A stretch of 64,000 nucleotides of DNA, taken from the NCBI RefSeq assembly GCF_001591485.1, contig NZ_BCUZ01000003.1, positions 25,250 through 89,249 of the forward strand, given 5' to 3'. This document shows, in pieces, positions 28,783 to 39,415 of the stretch (the stretch's first letter is position 1; the number at the start of each line of letters is the position of its first letter). The DNA comes from Neobacillus fumarioli NBRC 102428. Lineage in GTDB: Bacteria > Bacillota > Bacilli > Bacillales > Cytobacillaceae. A program made the position numbers and the translations under genes. The notes under the pieces are model-generated. The model was not told the DNA's origin. It was given only the letters and a program-made list of their open reading frames with translations, and made no database searches.

Positions 28783-28830
28783 GGGGCTGTCCAATAAATC
28801 GGCTTTTGAGCTATTGGATGGCCCTTTTAT
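28783..28830 (+). terminator. Terminator after the YhcN-type lipoprotein gene
   Basis: GGGCTGTCCAATA pairs with TATTGGATGGCCC (one G-U mismatch position) around a 16-base loop and is followed by TTTTATTTT. It begins about seven bases past the stop codon. Confidence 0.85.
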
Positions 28831-28945
28831 TTTGGAAAATTTTCCATTAAGACTATTCAGATAGCACTGCCAATCCTTCACTTGAAAAACCGATCTACTA
28901 AAATTATGTTAAAATGAAGTAATAATATGGTTTAGGAGGATTGCT

Positions 28946-29482
28946 ATGACCGAAACAAAAAAGATCTTGGGAGAAGAAAGGAGGGCGTTTATATTACAGT
29001 TATTGAAAAACAGTGCGGAGCCGCTGACCGGGAGCGACCTTGCTTCGAGGACAAATGTTAGCAGACAGGTGATTGTCGGTGACATTACGCTGCTTAAAGC
29101 TAAGAATGAGCCGATATTAGCCACGAGCCAGGGCTATATATATTTAAAACAAGATAACGCCATTCCATCTTACGAAAGAACAATTGCCTGCCGCCACTCT
29201 CCTGAAGAAACAGAAAAAGAACTCAATCTCATCGTGGACCATGGAGTGACGGTGAAAGATGTAAAAATTGAACATGCTGTTTATGGAGATTTAACCGCTT
29301 CGATTATGGTGTCAAACCGGCAGGACGTAAAGCAGTTTATGGAAAAAATCCGCTCGACAAAAGCGTCTCTGCTGTCGGAATTAACCGGTGGCATACACCT
29401 TCACACGATTTCAGCCGAAAACACAGCCGCACTGGATCAAGTGGAAGCTGCGTTAAAAAAAGCAGGATTGTTAATGGAATAA
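28946..29482 (+). CDS. niaR: NiaR, nicotinate-responsive NAD biosynthesis repressor
   Basis: A 178-residue regulator of the NiaR/YrxA family. An N-terminal HTH_11 wing (residues 8-60, LLKNSAEPLTGSDLASRTNV-SRQVIVGDITLLKA) is followed by a 3H domain with three conserved histidines (in ACRHSPEE, IEHAVYGDL and GGIHLHTI) that bind metal and nicotinate. In B. subtilis it represses nadBCA and nifS when niacin is plentiful and lies next to them; here those genes are absent from both flanks, so its targets are elsewhere. Binding site AGGAGG before the ATG. Confidence 0.92.
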   Translation: MTETKKILGEERRAFILQLLKNSAEPLTGSDLASRTNVSRQVIVGDITLLKAKNEPILATSQGYIYLKQDNAIPSYERTIACRHSPEETEKELNLIVDHGVTVKDVKIEHAVYGDLTASIMVSNRQDVKQFMEKIRSTKASLLSELTGGIHLHTISAENTAALDQVEAALKKAGLLME

Positions 29483-29484
29483 CA

Positions 29485-29516
29485 AAAGGACCCAGTTTAC
29501 TTAAGCGGGTCCTTTC
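29485..29516. terminator. Bidirectional terminator between niaR and pheA
   Basis: A 9-bp stem AAAGGACCC/GGGTCCTTT with a 13-base loop, flanked by T-rich sequence on the right and A-rich on the left, lies between the two convergent stop codons. Confidence 0.85.
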
Positions 29517-29522
29517 TTTACT

Positions 29523-30377
29523 TTAATCAGATTCCACCATTAGAGCAGGATAGCTTCCCAGTATTCTGACACTGCAGCCGAGGGCCTCCATTTCAGCAAT
29601 GGCACCAGGTATCAGTACTTCGTCAAGCTTCATTTGGACATCAATAATGAAGAAATAATTGCCAATCCCTGTTTTCATTGGCCTTGATTCAATTTTTGAA
29701 AGATTTAGTTTTCTCCAGGCAAAAGCAGATAATACTTGATGCAATGCCCCAGCCTGATCTGAAGGAAGGGTCACCATCAGTGTCGTTTTATAATGCGATG
29801 AACCGCTGATTGTTTCAAAATCGATTTCTTTGTCCGATAAAATAACAAACCGGGTATGGTTATAGTCAAAATCATGAATGTTTCGCGCGACGAGCGCCAG
29901 TCCATATTCTTTCGCGGCATATTCATTCGCAATCGCTGCCGCATTGATTTCCGGTGTATTCATCACCATCAGCGCTGCTTGAGCTGTAGAAGAAACACTT
30001 TCCAATGGGACCCCTTTAAAATGCTTATGTAAAAATTGATAACACTGGGCAATAGCGTGAGAATGGCTGTATATCTTGCTAACTTCCTGCCATTTTTCCG
30101 CATTTGCCGGATGAACCATTAAATGCTGTTTAACCGGGATCGTAATTTCCCCGACAATCGGCAGCTGAACGACATGTGTTAAATAATCCAGTGTAATATT
30201 TACAGTACCCTCTAGGGCGTTTTCCAGCGGAACTACCACCAAATCCACTTCTTGATCGGCTGCAGCATCGATACATTCCGCAATCGTACGATACGGAACA
30301 GCTGCAAATTCCGAAAAAACCATCTTTACCGGCAATTCGCTGAATGTTGCCTTTGGTCCTAAATAACCCACTTTCAC
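29523..30377 (-). CDS. pheA: Prephenate dehydratase
   Basis: A 284-residue enzyme that converts prephenate to phenylpyruvate, the penultimate step of phenylalanine synthesis. PDT domain: VGYLGPKATFSE, VPLENALEGTVN and the NHTRFVIL motif; C-terminal ACT domain with GALHQVLSAFAWRKLNLSKI and ESRP, which binds phenylalanine for feedback control. The start is GTG (30375-30377), nine bases after AAAGGGAG, giving VKVGYLGP as in B. subtilis PheA (MKVGYLGP). It follows pheB by about 38 bases. Its product is also the product of the phenylalanine dehydrogenase encoded at the window start. Confidence 0.96.
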   Translation of the reverse strand: MKVGYLGPKATFSELPVKMVFSEFAAVPYRTIAECIDAAADQEVDLVVVPLENALEGTVNITLDYLTHVVQLPIVGEITIPVKQHLMVHPANAEKWQEVSKIYSHSHAIAQCYQFLHKHFKGVPLESVSSTAQAALMVMNTPEINAAAIANEYAAKEYGLALVARNIHDFDYNHTRFVILSDKEIDFETISGSSHYKTTLMVTLPSDQAGALHQVLSAFAWRKLNLSKIESRPMKTGIGNYFFIIDVQMKLDEVLIPGAIAEMEALGCSVRILGSYPALMVESD

Positions 30378-30415
30378 GACTCTCGTCTCCCTTTCCAAAG
30401 AAAGCTGGGCAGCGG

Positions 30416-30865
30416 TTATGCACCTGTTCCCAGCACTTCAACTTTTTGTACAAATTCCAGCTTTCTTAATTCAGAAAGCAGTCCATCCATCTCGGTCGTC
30501 ATATTGGCTGTGTTTATTGACAGTGTGACATTTGCTCTTCCCTGAAGCGGAATGGTTTGATGGATGGTTAACACATTGCAGCCAGAAGCAGCCACAACCC
30601 CTAACAGCTTTGACAGGGTACCCCGCCGGTCCTCTAAATGGAAGAAAAGCGAAACAATTTTTTCTTTTGAAATCGTTGAAAAAGGAAATACAGTATCTCT
30701 ATATTTATAAAAAGCACTTCTGCTTAAATCCACCTTTTGAACCGCTTCACCGATAGATTCCACTATGCCCCGTTCAAGCATATCCTTTGCTTCGATTGTT
30801 TTTTTCATTGCTTCCGGTAGTATATCTTCACGGACTAAATAAAATTTTTTACTGAAATCAGCCAT
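30416..30865 (-). CDS. pheB: ACT domain protein PheB
   Basis: A 149-residue protein of the UPF0735/PheB family. It has an N-terminal region with [20 protein letters not shown], a short helix-turn-helix-like segment ([19 protein letters not shown]) and a C-terminal ACT domain ([20 protein letters not shown]). Older annotation calls it chorismate mutase, which the sequence does not support. The ACT domain suggests amino acid sensing; the linked pheA supports phenylalanine. Start at the ATG 30863-30865 behind GGGAGAGGTG. Confidence 0.92.
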   Translation of the reverse strand: MADFSKKFYLVREDILPEAMKKTIEAKDMLERGIVESIGEAVQKVDLSRSAFYKYRDTVFPFSTISKEKIVSLFFHLEDRRGTLSKLLGVVAASGCNVLTIHQTIPLQGRANVTLSINTANMTTEMDGLLSELRKLEFVQKVEVLGTGA

Positions 30866-30903
30866 TTTCACCTCTCCCTTAACCACAGAGGAGCCCATTC
30901 TTC

Positions 30904-32208
<1,305 letters not shown>

Positions 32209-32218
32209 TTAGCACATT

Positions 32219-32755
32219 CTACAAAAAAGGCATGAAAACCTCCAGTGCGAGTTCGTTTTCAAAAAATCCCCTAACGGTAACAATAACCATGTCTTTTTGT
32301 TCAGCCAGGAATTTCTCAATTGGTTTTTTATTTATTATTATCCCGTTAAAATCAAAAAAGAATCGGATTCCCTCTGCCTGAGGTGCAATCGTAATAAATA
32401 AATGATTTTCATGAAAAATTTCAATCGCTTGATTTAAGCTGATAAAAAAATTTTTTGTCCAATCAGCCAAGACTTCATCTTGAATGTTAAACGCTTCTTG
32501 GTCCTCTAATACTTCATATTCTAGTCTAAAAGCATTTTCATTCCAATTCGCTTTTAACAGTAATGAAGCGAATTGGGGCATGGGGAGATTTGACAGCTTT
32601 GTTTCTTGCAGTGCTTCAATCACAATTTCATCAATGACTGACTTGGCCCGGTCAATGCGGTCTAAATCCAAATTCCCCTTTATAAGCTGCAGCCTATTTA
32701 ACCAATCATGGCGTGAATGCCTTAGTACCTCGATCATATCCCACTCTTTCTTCAT
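32219..32755 (-). CDS. spo0B: Spo0B, sporulation initiation phosphotransferase
   Basis: A 178-residue histidine phosphotransferase that moves phosphate from Spo0F to Spo0A. The phosphoacceptor box is RHSRHDWLNRLQLIKGNLDL, with the accepting histidine probably H16 of the RHDWLN motif. The four-helix dimerisation region is followed by a degenerate ATPase-like domain without ATP-binding boxes, as usual. It is slightly shorter than B. subtilis Spo0B at the N-terminus. It lies 25 bases upstream of obg, an established cotranscribed pair. Confidence 0.93.
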   Translation of the reverse strand: MKKEWDMIEVLRHSRHDWLNRLQLIKGNLDLDRIDRAKSVIDEIVIEALQETKLSNLPMPQFASLLLKANWNENAFRLEYEVLEDQEAFNIQDEVLADWTKNFFISLNQAIEIFHENHLFITIAPQAEGIRFFFDFNGIIINKKPIEKFLAEQKDMVIVTVRGFFENELALEVFMPFL

Positions 32756-32876
32756 ACTTACGCTCCCAAATCAGTATCACTAAACTGTTTGCTGATAGTA
32801 TATCAAAAAAATACTAGGGAGTAAGCATTTTTGCGTGAAGAAAACAGAGCATCACACAAATGAAGAAAAAATTTGG

Positions 32877-32918
32877 AAGAAAAAGAAAGCCCTAACCCGT
32901 TTTAGGTTAGAGCTTTCT
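32877..32918 (-). terminator. Terminator after rpmA
   Basis: On the minus strand AGAAAGCTCTAACC pairs with GGTTAGGGCTTTCT (14 bp, one G-U) with a short loop and TTTTTC tail. It closes the rplU-prp-rpmA operon and separates it from spo0B. Confidence 0.88.
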
Positions 32919-32927
32919 AAAAATCCA

Positions 32928-33230
<303 letters not shown>

Positions 33231-33563
33231 CTACGGTTTGAAAGAAATTTTTATGTGCTTACCGTAAGCTTTTTCAATCTCCTGCAATGACAGGACCATG
33301 GCTTCAAGAAGCAGCTGTACCTTCGCTGAAGTATCAACCGGAAGGTTTTCGGGAAATGCACAATGAAGATAACCCGATTCTCCCTGCTCCGCTTTTGCGG
33401 CAACACCCGTCAGCACTTCAATGGAATTAACCATGCCGAGTGTTACCGCAGATGCACCAGCACAGACAATATCCTCGCCATGCTCAGCAAAATCGGCATG
33501 CCCCATCATTGTAAAAGATTGAATGTTTCCGGATTCTGTACGATTAATCGTTACATAAATCAT
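33231..33563 (-). CDS. prp: Ribosomal-processing cysteine protease Prp
   Basis: A 110-residue protease (YsxB) that trims L27. The catalytic pair is visible as GHAD (histidine near residue 22) and VCAGASAVTLGM (cysteine near residue 34), both family signatures. The gene sits between rplU and rpmA and is expressed together with its substrate. Confidence 0.96.
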   Translation of the reverse strand: MIYVTINRTESGNIQSFTMMGHADFAEHGEDIVCAGASAVTLGMVNSIEVLTGVAAKAEQGESGYLHCAFPENLPVDTSAKVQLLLEAMVLSLQEIEKAYGKHIKISFKP

Positions 33564-33575
33564 CTTAGTGCAGCC

Positions 33576-33884
33576 TTACGCGTTGATTTTTTCGATGACT
33601 ACTTTAGTGTAAGGTTGACGATGACCTTGTTTCTTCCGTTGGTTTTTCTTTGCTTTGTACTTGAAGACAACGATTTTCTTCGCACGGCCTTGTTTTTCAA
33701 CTTTTGCTGTAACAGTAGCGCCTGCAACTAATGGGCTGCCAACCTTTACAGTTTCACCGCCAACGAAAAGAACTTTGTCAAAAGTAACTGTGTCGCCAGC
33801 TTCTGCATTTAATTTCTCAATGTAGATTGCTTGGCCTTCTTCTACTTTCAATTGTTTACCGCCAGTTTCGATAATTGCGTACAT
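33576..33884 (-). CDS. rplU: 50S ribosomal protein L21
   Basis: A 102-residue protein starting [18 protein letters not shown] and ending with the basic [21 protein letters not shown] segment that binds 23S rRNA. The start ATG 33882-33884 follows AAGGAGGTG; three more open codons upstream fall inside that site. First gene of the rplU-prp-rpmA operon, behind an L21-type leader. Confidence 0.98.
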   Translation of the reverse strand: MYAIIETGGKQLKVEEGQAIYIEKLNAEAGDTVTFDKVLFVGGETVKVGSPLVAGATVTAKVEKQGRAKKIVVFKYKAKKNQRKKQGHRQPYTKVVIEKINA

Positions 33885-33998
33885 GAACTGCACCTCCTTA
33901 TAAACTCAGACTCGCCTTCATCAGGTGTTTTTCGTGATGCTCACAAAAAACTTAAAACCTGTTCAGTGCGGTTGTAGCACAGGTGCTACAAACATAAC
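33885..33998 (-). promoter_or_regulatory. L21 (rplU) leader RNA
   Basis: The 5' untranslated region of rplU, about 115 nt, contains a perfect hairpin near its start (TGTAGCAC-CT-GTGCTACA, 33973-33991) and conserved-looking ACCTGATGAAGGCGAGTCTGAG words before the ribosome binding site. An L21 leader family is known in Firmicutes, probably an autoregulatory site. Identity is by location and partial recall, not by a structural match. Confidence 0.6.
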
Positions 33999-34004
33999 GT
34001 TAAA

Positions 34005-34034
34005 ATAGTAACATAAATCTATTTCAAGTGTCAA
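34005..34034 (-). promoter_or_regulatory. Promoter of the rplU operon, overlapping the end of rng
   Basis: TTGACA (34029-34034) and TACTAT (34005-34010) with an 18-base spacer. The -35 hexamer lies in the last codons of rng, so the ribosomal operon has its own promoter inside the 3' end of the upstream gene. Confidence 0.6.
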
Positions 34035-35481
34035 ATACTTTTGAAGCAATCTCGCTCTCTTTGCCAAATTGTTTAATAAGATAATAAGGTTCAAGCGATG
34101 GCTTGATCGAAAAGTAAATCGTAAAATGTAGCATCCCCTCCAATTCGGCGCGGAAGGCTTCATCCGGACCGAACAGGGCTTCCTTCACCTCATTCGTTGT
34201 TTCAACAAGGACAGCTTCAGCATCCGTATGACGGTGTTCAAGCAGCTCGCGTTCAAGACGAAAGGCTACTGTTTCTGCGCTCAAAATCCGTCCTGTTCCT
34301 TCACAGACTGGACATTTCACTTCTAAAGTTTGCGAAAGTGCCGCCTTCGTCCGCTTTCTTGTCAGCTGTAAAATTCCAAGCGGTGTAAAGCCGACAATAT
34401 TTGTCCGTTTCTCATCTTTCACCACTTCTGCTTCGATCGTTTGTAAAAGGAGCTGACGATCCCGTTCACGGTGTATATCAATGAAATCAATTAAGACAAT
34501 GCCGCCAATATCGCGAAGGCGGAGCTGACGGAAGATTTCTTTGACAGCCAGCTGATTCGTTTTAAATACTGTATCTTCGTAATCGGCCTTCCCAGAAAAT
34601 TTTCCGGTATTTACATCAATGATCGTCAAAGCCTCTGTCTCATCGAAAACTAAATACGAACCATTTTCAAGCCAAACGATGCGTTTTAGGGCTTTATCGA
34701 TTTCTGTTTCCATTTTATAGGCAGAAAAAATATTTTCCTTGCCATTATAGTAAGTAACCTTAATGTTAGGATGGTTCTCTTCCAGAAGTTTTTTGAGGAT
34801 TACATCATCTACCACTATTTCTCCACTGGCCATTTTGGCTGCAAGTTCCTCTACCTGTCCGATAAACGGACTTTTTCGCAACATCATTCCCGGTTTTTTA
34901 TAACTTTTCGCTTTGCGGAGAAGTTCCTGATATTGCCCGCGCAGTTCATCAAGTTCTTCCTTGATTTCATGCTCTTCGGTATTTATGTTCGATGTGCGGA
35001 AAATTAATCCCTCTTCCATTGTTTTCAAGCGGCTGCCTAGCTGTCTTAGGAAAGTCTTTCGTTCATCCGGGATTTTCTTTGACACACCAACATACCGGCC
35101 GAATGGCATATAAATCAGATGGTTTCCTTCTATTTCAATAATCCCGGACACTTTAGGTCCCTTTGTTCCGGACGCATCCTTGACCACCTGAACAAGTAAT
35201 TTTTCTCCCTGATGGACAAAGGCAGTGATGTTTTTCGATTTTTCACCTGATGAAACAAATGCCGGAATCAGATCTCGATGCAGATAAGCATTTTTCTCTT
35301 CCCCAATATTAACAAAAGCTGCATTCATCCCTGGCAGAACCTTCGTTACGATCCCAAAATAAATATTGCCGACCAGTGATTGATGTTCCGGCCGATCGAA
35401 AACGAGCCGTTCCACTCGATGATCGCGCAAATAGGCAAATCGTTTTTCACGTGCTGCATAATTTATAATTAACCGTTCCAA
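34024..35481 (-). CDS. rng: Ribonuclease G (RNase E/G family)
   Basis: A 485-residue endoribonuclease. An N-terminal S1-like domain lies at about 38-120 (VGNIYFGIVTKVLPGMNAAFVNIG), followed by the 5'-sensor/RNase H-like part, the DNase I-like catalytic domain with DVNTGKF and IVLIDFIDIH, and the zinc-link motif CPVCEGTGRI. The long RNase E scaffold is absent, so this is the G type. B. subtilis lacks RNase E/G and uses RNase Y and J; this gene is a lineage marker found in the same place in other bacilli. Downstream of spoIVFB by about 46 bases. Confidence 0.93.
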   Translation of the reverse strand: MERLIINYAAREKRFAYLRDHRVERLVFDRPEHQSLVGNIYFGIVTKVLPGMNAAFVNIGEEKNAYLHRDLIPAFVSSGEKSKNITAFVHQGEKLLVQVVKDASGTKGPKVSGIIEIEGNHLIYMPFGRYVGVSKKIPDERKTFLRQLGSRLKTMEEGLIFRTSNINTEEHEIKEELDELRGQYQELLRKAKSYKKPGMMLRKSPFIGQVEELAAKMASGEIVVDDVILKKLLEENHPNIKVTYYNGKENIFSAYKMETEIDKALKRIVWLENGSYLVFDETEALTIIDVNTGKFSGKADYEDTVFKTNQLAVKEIFRQLRLRDIGGIVLIDFIDIHRERDRQLLLQTIEAEVVKDEKRTNIVGFTPLGILQLTRKRTKAALSQTLEVKCPVCEGTGRILSAETVAFRLERELLEHRHTDAEAVLVETTNEVKEALFGPDEAFRAELEGMLHFTIYFSIKPSLEPYYLIKQFGKESEIASKVFDT

Positions 35482-35526
35482 ACTAGCTATTCCTCACTTT
35501 TACTTTAATAGTCCTATTATACCTTT

Positions 35527-36393
35527 TTAATAAGAAAAGAGAAGATCGCTGAGTTTGTCGTTTAATCGATTCTCCTTGAAATACGCGTGCAATAATTCAT
35601 TTTCATCCAATGTTCCTTTTTCCCTGCCGCCATCTTTTACAATGATCGGGTGCTTGCAGCCTCGCTGAAATTTCTCCAACACATCAATGACTAACTCTTG
35701 TTCATTTGCCTGAATTGGCCTTAATAACCTTAAGCTGGATTTATTGCCGTAATAGCGTTCCATTAAAAAGCGCATAAAGATAAAGCGGCGATGTTTCCAT
35801 TCGTGATAGAGCGAGAAGATCAAAAAGGCGATGATAATCCAAACATTAATATGGGTTGGAGCAAAAATAATGATGACAAAAGCAAACAGGCATAAACTAA
35901 TACCGGAAATCGTGAGGGTCAGCCTGTGAGCTTCGGAAAAAGAAATCCTGAGTGATAGCAGCAGAAAAATCAACTTACCGCCATCCAGCGGCCAAATAGG
36001 AAACAAATTAAACAGCAAGATCATGAAGTTGTAATCAATAAACAGCTGAAATAAATCTTCCGGTACAAGATGAAGAATAAAGCAACCGTAAGCTGCTGCC
36101 AACATCCACACGTGCTGCAGCGGCCCCGCCAGCACAACAATTGCTTCTTCTATTAATGGACGGTTCCCGTGTTCGTCCATTTCTGCTACACCGCCAAATG
36201 GGAGAAGGGTGATTTTTTGTATTCTCCATGAAAAAAAAGAAGCTGCCGCCGCATGCCCCATTTCATGAATAAATATAATCGCAAACAGTAAGCAGATTTC
36301 TTGAAAATGAGCTGTCACAATGGATAGAGCGATGACAATCCATAGTAAGGGATGGATACGGATCAGCCGAAACAATTGGATGACTTTACTCAA
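35527..36393 (-). CDS. spoIVFB: SpoIVFB, intramembrane metalloprotease for pro-sigma-K
   Basis: A 288-residue site-2 protease with about six helices and a C-terminal CBS-like domain. The zinc ligands are HEMGH at residues 43-47 and the aspartate of PLDGGK at 137, the same residue numbers as in B. subtilis. It cleaves pro-sigma-K in the mother cell after engulfment. The start overlaps the spoIVFA end by 8 bases, so the inhibitor and protease are made together. Confidence 0.96.
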   Translation of the reverse strand: MSKVIQLFRLIRIHPLLWIVIALSIVTAHFQEICLLFAIIFIHEMGHAAAASFFSWRIQKITLLPFGGVAEMDEHGNRPLIEEAIVVLAGPLQHVWMLAAAYGCFILHLVPEDLFQLFIDYNFMILLFNLFPIWPLDGGKLIFLLLSLRISFSEAHRLTLTISGISLCLFAFVIIIFAPTHINVWIIIAFLIFSLYHEWKHRRFIFMRFLMERYYGNKSSLRLLRPIQANEQELVIDVLEKFQRGCKHPIIVKDGGREKGTLDENELLHAYFKENRLNDKLSDLLFSY

Positions 36394-37165
36394 AACGAAT
36401 CACCTTACTTGGATCAACAAAATGATCGTCTTTTTTGATGGCAAAATAATACTTGCCTTTTGTTGGATCCTCATCCGGGGAAGTAGAGACTGTTCCTACC
36501 ACAGTTCGGTTTTTAATTTTTTGATATAAATTAACCTTAATATCAGCTAAATTTCCGTACCATGTTTCGGAACCATCAGAATGCTGAACAATGACTGTCT
36601 TTCCTAGGCCGTCTTTTACACCGGCAAAATTGACAAAGCCATCCTTTATGACTTGCACGGCTGCCCCCTTTTGAGTTTCAATCATAATTCCTTGACCATT
36701 TTTTTGAAAGTTTTCAAGAATTTTTCCCATTGCAGGGACAGCATATTCTGTTTGGACGACTTCTGTTTTCCCTTTCTGATCATCCTGTGAAAACGGCAAT
36801 AAGGCAAGGGGTTTGCCGAATTTCTTTTCATACCAATCTGAAACCACCGCAAACTTGAAATCAGTATCCATGGATCTAGTGACAAAATCCCTTACTGGGG
36901 CGAGCGTAGCCGAGTGATTACGGAACAGAATAGCCACCGCTAAAAATAATAAAACAGAAGCTAAAAATTTAAAAAAGAACACTTCTTTTCTAAATAAAGG
37001 GTGATTTTCATCATTTGTGCCATTATCTGAAGTATACGTTGGAAATTCATACTCACTATCCCCCGGCCAAATAATATGCTGATCATGGCCGTTAACGGAT
37101 GATTCTTTGCTTTTCTTTCGCTTGGCGATTCTTCGCCGAATTTCGTCTGCTGATGAGCGCGCCAT
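36386..37165 (-). CDS. spoIVFA: SpoIVFA, inhibitor/scaffold of SpoIVFB
   Basis: A 259-residue single-pass membrane protein: basic cytoplasmic N-terminus (ADEIRRRIAKRKKSK), one helix near 70-90, then a degenerate M23/LytM domain facing the intermembrane space (GFVNFAGVKDGLGKTVIVQH, SDGSETWYGNL) without the catalytic histidine set. It holds SpoIVFB inactive until cleaved by SpoIVB, which BofC in turn controls. The ATG at 37163-37165 has AAAGGGTGG upstream. Confidence 0.93.
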   Translation of the reverse strand: MARSSADEIRRRIAKRKKSKESSVNGHDQHIIWPGDSEYEFPTYTSDNGTNDENHPLFRKEVFFFKFLASVLLFLAVAILFRNHSATLAPVRDFVTRSMDTDFKFAVVSDWYEKKFGKPLALLPFSQDDQKGKTEVVQTEYAVPAMGKILENFQKNGQGIMIETQKGAAVQVIKDGFVNFAGVKDGLGKTVIVQHSDGSETWYGNLADIKVNLYQKIKNRTVVGTVSTSPDEDPTKGKYYFAIKKDDHFVDPSKVIRFE

Positions 37166-37231
37166 ACCTATCCACCCTTTTCCCGCTATTTTGTACAAAT
37201 CTATGAAGGCTTGTTCAAGAGTATGACTTGG

Positions 37232-37264
37232 AAAAAAAATCTGTCCACAAATTCTGTGAACAGA
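37232..37264 (-). terminator. Terminator between minD and spoIVFA
   Basis: On the minus strand TCTGTTCACA pairs with TGTGGACAGA (one G-U) around a 4-5 base loop, followed by eight T. It ends the mre-min transcript. Confidence 0.85.
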
Positions 37265-37270
37265 CTTTTA

Positions 37271-38074
37271 TTAGCGCACACCAAAGAATTTTTTCAATTT
37301 GCTAAACATGCCCTTGTTGGTCTCCTCAAGCGGCTGAAGCGGGATCGATTCTCCTAAAATACGTCTTGCAATATTTCTGTAGGCAATCGAAGCCTTACTG
37401 TTTGGGTTCAAGGCAATAGGCTCGCCGTGGTTGGATGCTTTAATGACTTCTTCATCGTCCGCCACAATGCCTACTAATTCAATCGACAAATGTTGAGTAA
37501 TTTCATCCAGACCCAGCATATCCCCGCTTTTCATCATATGATTTCGGATGCGGTTAACAATCAACCTTGGCGGCTCCATATGTTTTTCTTTCTCCAGCAA
37601 ACCAATGATCCTGTCGGCATCACGAACCGCAGAAACCTCTGGGGTTACCACGACAATGGCCTGGTCTGCACCGGCGATGGCATTTTTAAAGCCCTGTTCA
37701 ATGCCAGCAGGGCAGTCAATAATAATAAACTCATAATCTTGTTTTAATTCCTCAATCAATTCCTGCATCTGCTCCGCAGTAACGGCTGACTTATCAACAG
37801 TCTGTGCTGCAGGGAGCAAATATAATAGTCCATCAAAACGTTTATCTTTCACCAGAGCTTGATGAATTTTGCAACGCTTTTCCACGACATCAACAAGATC
37901 ATAAATAATTCTATTTTCAAGTCCCATTACGACATCCAAGTTTCGAAGGCCGATGTCCGTATCTACTAAGCATACTTTTTTGCCTTGAAGGGCCAGTGCT
38001 GTACCGATATTCGCAGAAGTTGTTGTTTTGCCTACACCACCCTTGCCTGATGTAATTACAATTGCTTCTCCCAC
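37271..38074 (-). CDS. minD: Septum site-determining ATPase MinD
   Basis: A 267-residue ParA-type ATPase that recruits MinC to the membrane to block polar division. Deviant Walker A SGKGGVGKTTTSANIG at about residues 9-24, switch region VDTDIGLRNLDVVMG, Walker B FIIIDCPAGIEQGF, and a C-terminal amphipathic membrane-targeting helix (MFSKLKKFFGVR). It starts two bases after minC. Confidence 0.97.
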   Translation of the reverse strand: MGEAIVITSGKGGVGKTTTSANIGTALALQGKKVCLVDTDIGLRNLDVVMGLENRIIYDLVDVVEKRCKIHQALVKDKRFDGLLYLLPAAQTVDKSAVTAEQMQELIEELKQDYEFIIIDCPAGIEQGFKNAIAGADQAIVVVTPEVSAVRDADRIIGLLEKEKHMEPPRLIVNRIRNHMMKSGDMLGLDEITQHLSIELVGIVADDEEVIKASNHGEPIALNPNSKASIAYRNIARRILGESIPLQPLEETNKGMFSKLKKFFGVR

Positions 38075-38075
38075 T

Positions 38076-38756
38076 TTAATGTCCCCCTTCTAATCTCGTT
38101 AAATTAGGCCTTAAATGAATCAAAGCTTGTAATCTATCAATGATAATCTGATGGTTTTCATTTATGTAAGCACATTCCATTTCATGCTTTTCATTGCTTG
38201 TTATGTGATCCGGCCCCCGGTTTAGGCAATCGCTGATGCGAAGCTGCGATGCCCTTAACTGGGAGGCGGCAATCACTGCATCATGATTCCCATAACATCC
38301 GGCATGGGCAAGGCCCCTTAAAGTTCCCATAATAAAAATATTGCCGCCGGCAATGACTTCTCCGCCAGGATTTACATCGCCAATTATCAGCAAATCTCCC
38401 GGGACTTTCAGAACCTGCCCCGACCGAATAATTCTGGAAACTGTCACAACCTCCGTTTCAGCCCTTAATGCTTTAGCTTCTTCCTTGGTTATGACATTTG
38501 ATTCAATATCATCAACAACGAGATTCTTTTTTTGGCGGATTAACGTTTTTAACTCTTCCCGCTGATCCTCTGTTAAATATCTATTGCCTATTTCAACTTT
38601 AACAGCGATTATACGGCCTTCTTCTTGCGCCCTTAGCGTTTGGGAGAGTTTATCATCCAATTCCCGCTTCAGTTCCTGATAGGAACATGCATCATCAAGA
38701 TGAAGGACAAGTCCATCCTTTGTACCTTTTATCGTAACATTTTGCCGTTTTTTCAT
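38076..38756 (-). CDS. minC: Septum site-determining protein MinC
   Basis: A 226-residue FtsZ antagonist. The N-terminal FtsZ-binding domain covers about 1-100 and the C-terminal beta-helix about 105-210 ([43 protein letters not shown]), which binds MinD. The length matches B. subtilis MinC (226). It follows mreD by about 140 bases; the intervening sequence shows no gene. Confidence 0.97.
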   Translation of the reverse strand: MKKRQNVTIKGTKDGLVLHLDDACSYQELKRELDDKLSQTLRAQEEGRIIAVKVEIGNRYLTEDQREELKTLIRQKKNLVVDDIESNVITKEEAKALRAETEVVTVSRIIRSGQVLKVPGDLLIIGDVNPGGEVIAGGNIFIMGTLRGLAHAGCYGNHDAVIAASQLRASQLRISDCLNRGPDHITSNEKHEMECAYINENHQIIIDRLQALIHLRPNLTRLEGGH

Positions 38757-38896
38757 GGAGAATATTTCACCTCAAAATATGAAAACAATTTCGGAATGGG
38801 CGATCTTTCAGTTTAGAATGGATTTTTTCCTATTCCGAATCGAACACACTCATCATAATAAAATTCGACACGAAGCGTCCATTCTCCTCTTTTTTA

Positions 38897-39415
38897 TCAT
38901 TCTCCACTCAATCGGGCGGCATATTTTTCAAAATATCGCTTTAACGGATATCCGAAGATGAGCAAAAAGATCGCATTTAATATTAGGGTAGGAAAGAGAC
39001 GCAGATTAAGAAAATCAATAAAATCAAGATTTGCAATATGGATGATATGCTGAATCCCAAATGATCCGAGTTCAAGAAGCGTTGTTGCACAAATGGTTAC
39101 AAAGAATGCAATCATGAAATTATCGTGCCATAAATGCATGATTTTCGAAACGAGGTAACAGATCAGTGGGAACAGAAACAAATAGATGCCGATAACTTCG
39201 ACATAGACAACATCAAAAACAAGACCAAATATAGCAGCATATAGAATGCCTTGCTTCTTTCCGGTGTAAATTGTTAGAAAAATTAACGTCGAGAATAGAA
39301 AGCGGGGGACAAGGATCCAATTTTGGCCGAAAACTTGGTCAGGCAAATATTCAACGAATAAACTTTCTACAAGAAATAGACACATAAACAAAAGAGGAAG
39401 AAGGATTTTTTTCAT
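38897..39415 (-). CDS. mreD: Rod shape-determining protein MreD
   Basis: A 172-residue membrane protein with about five helices and the family segment IFGLVFDVVYVEVIGIYLF, ending with a basic LKRYFEKYAARL. It links MreB-MreC to lateral wall synthesis. It overlaps mreC by 4 bases. Confidence 0.95.
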   Translation of the reverse strand: MKKILLPLLFMCLFLVESLFVEYLPDQVFGQNWILVPRFLFSTLIFLTIYTGKKQGILYAAIFGLVFDVVYVEVIGIYLFLFPLICYLVSKIMHLWHDNFMIAFFVTICATTLLELGSFGIQHIIHIANLDFIDFLNLRLFPTLILNAIFLLIFGYPLKRYFEKYAARLSGE

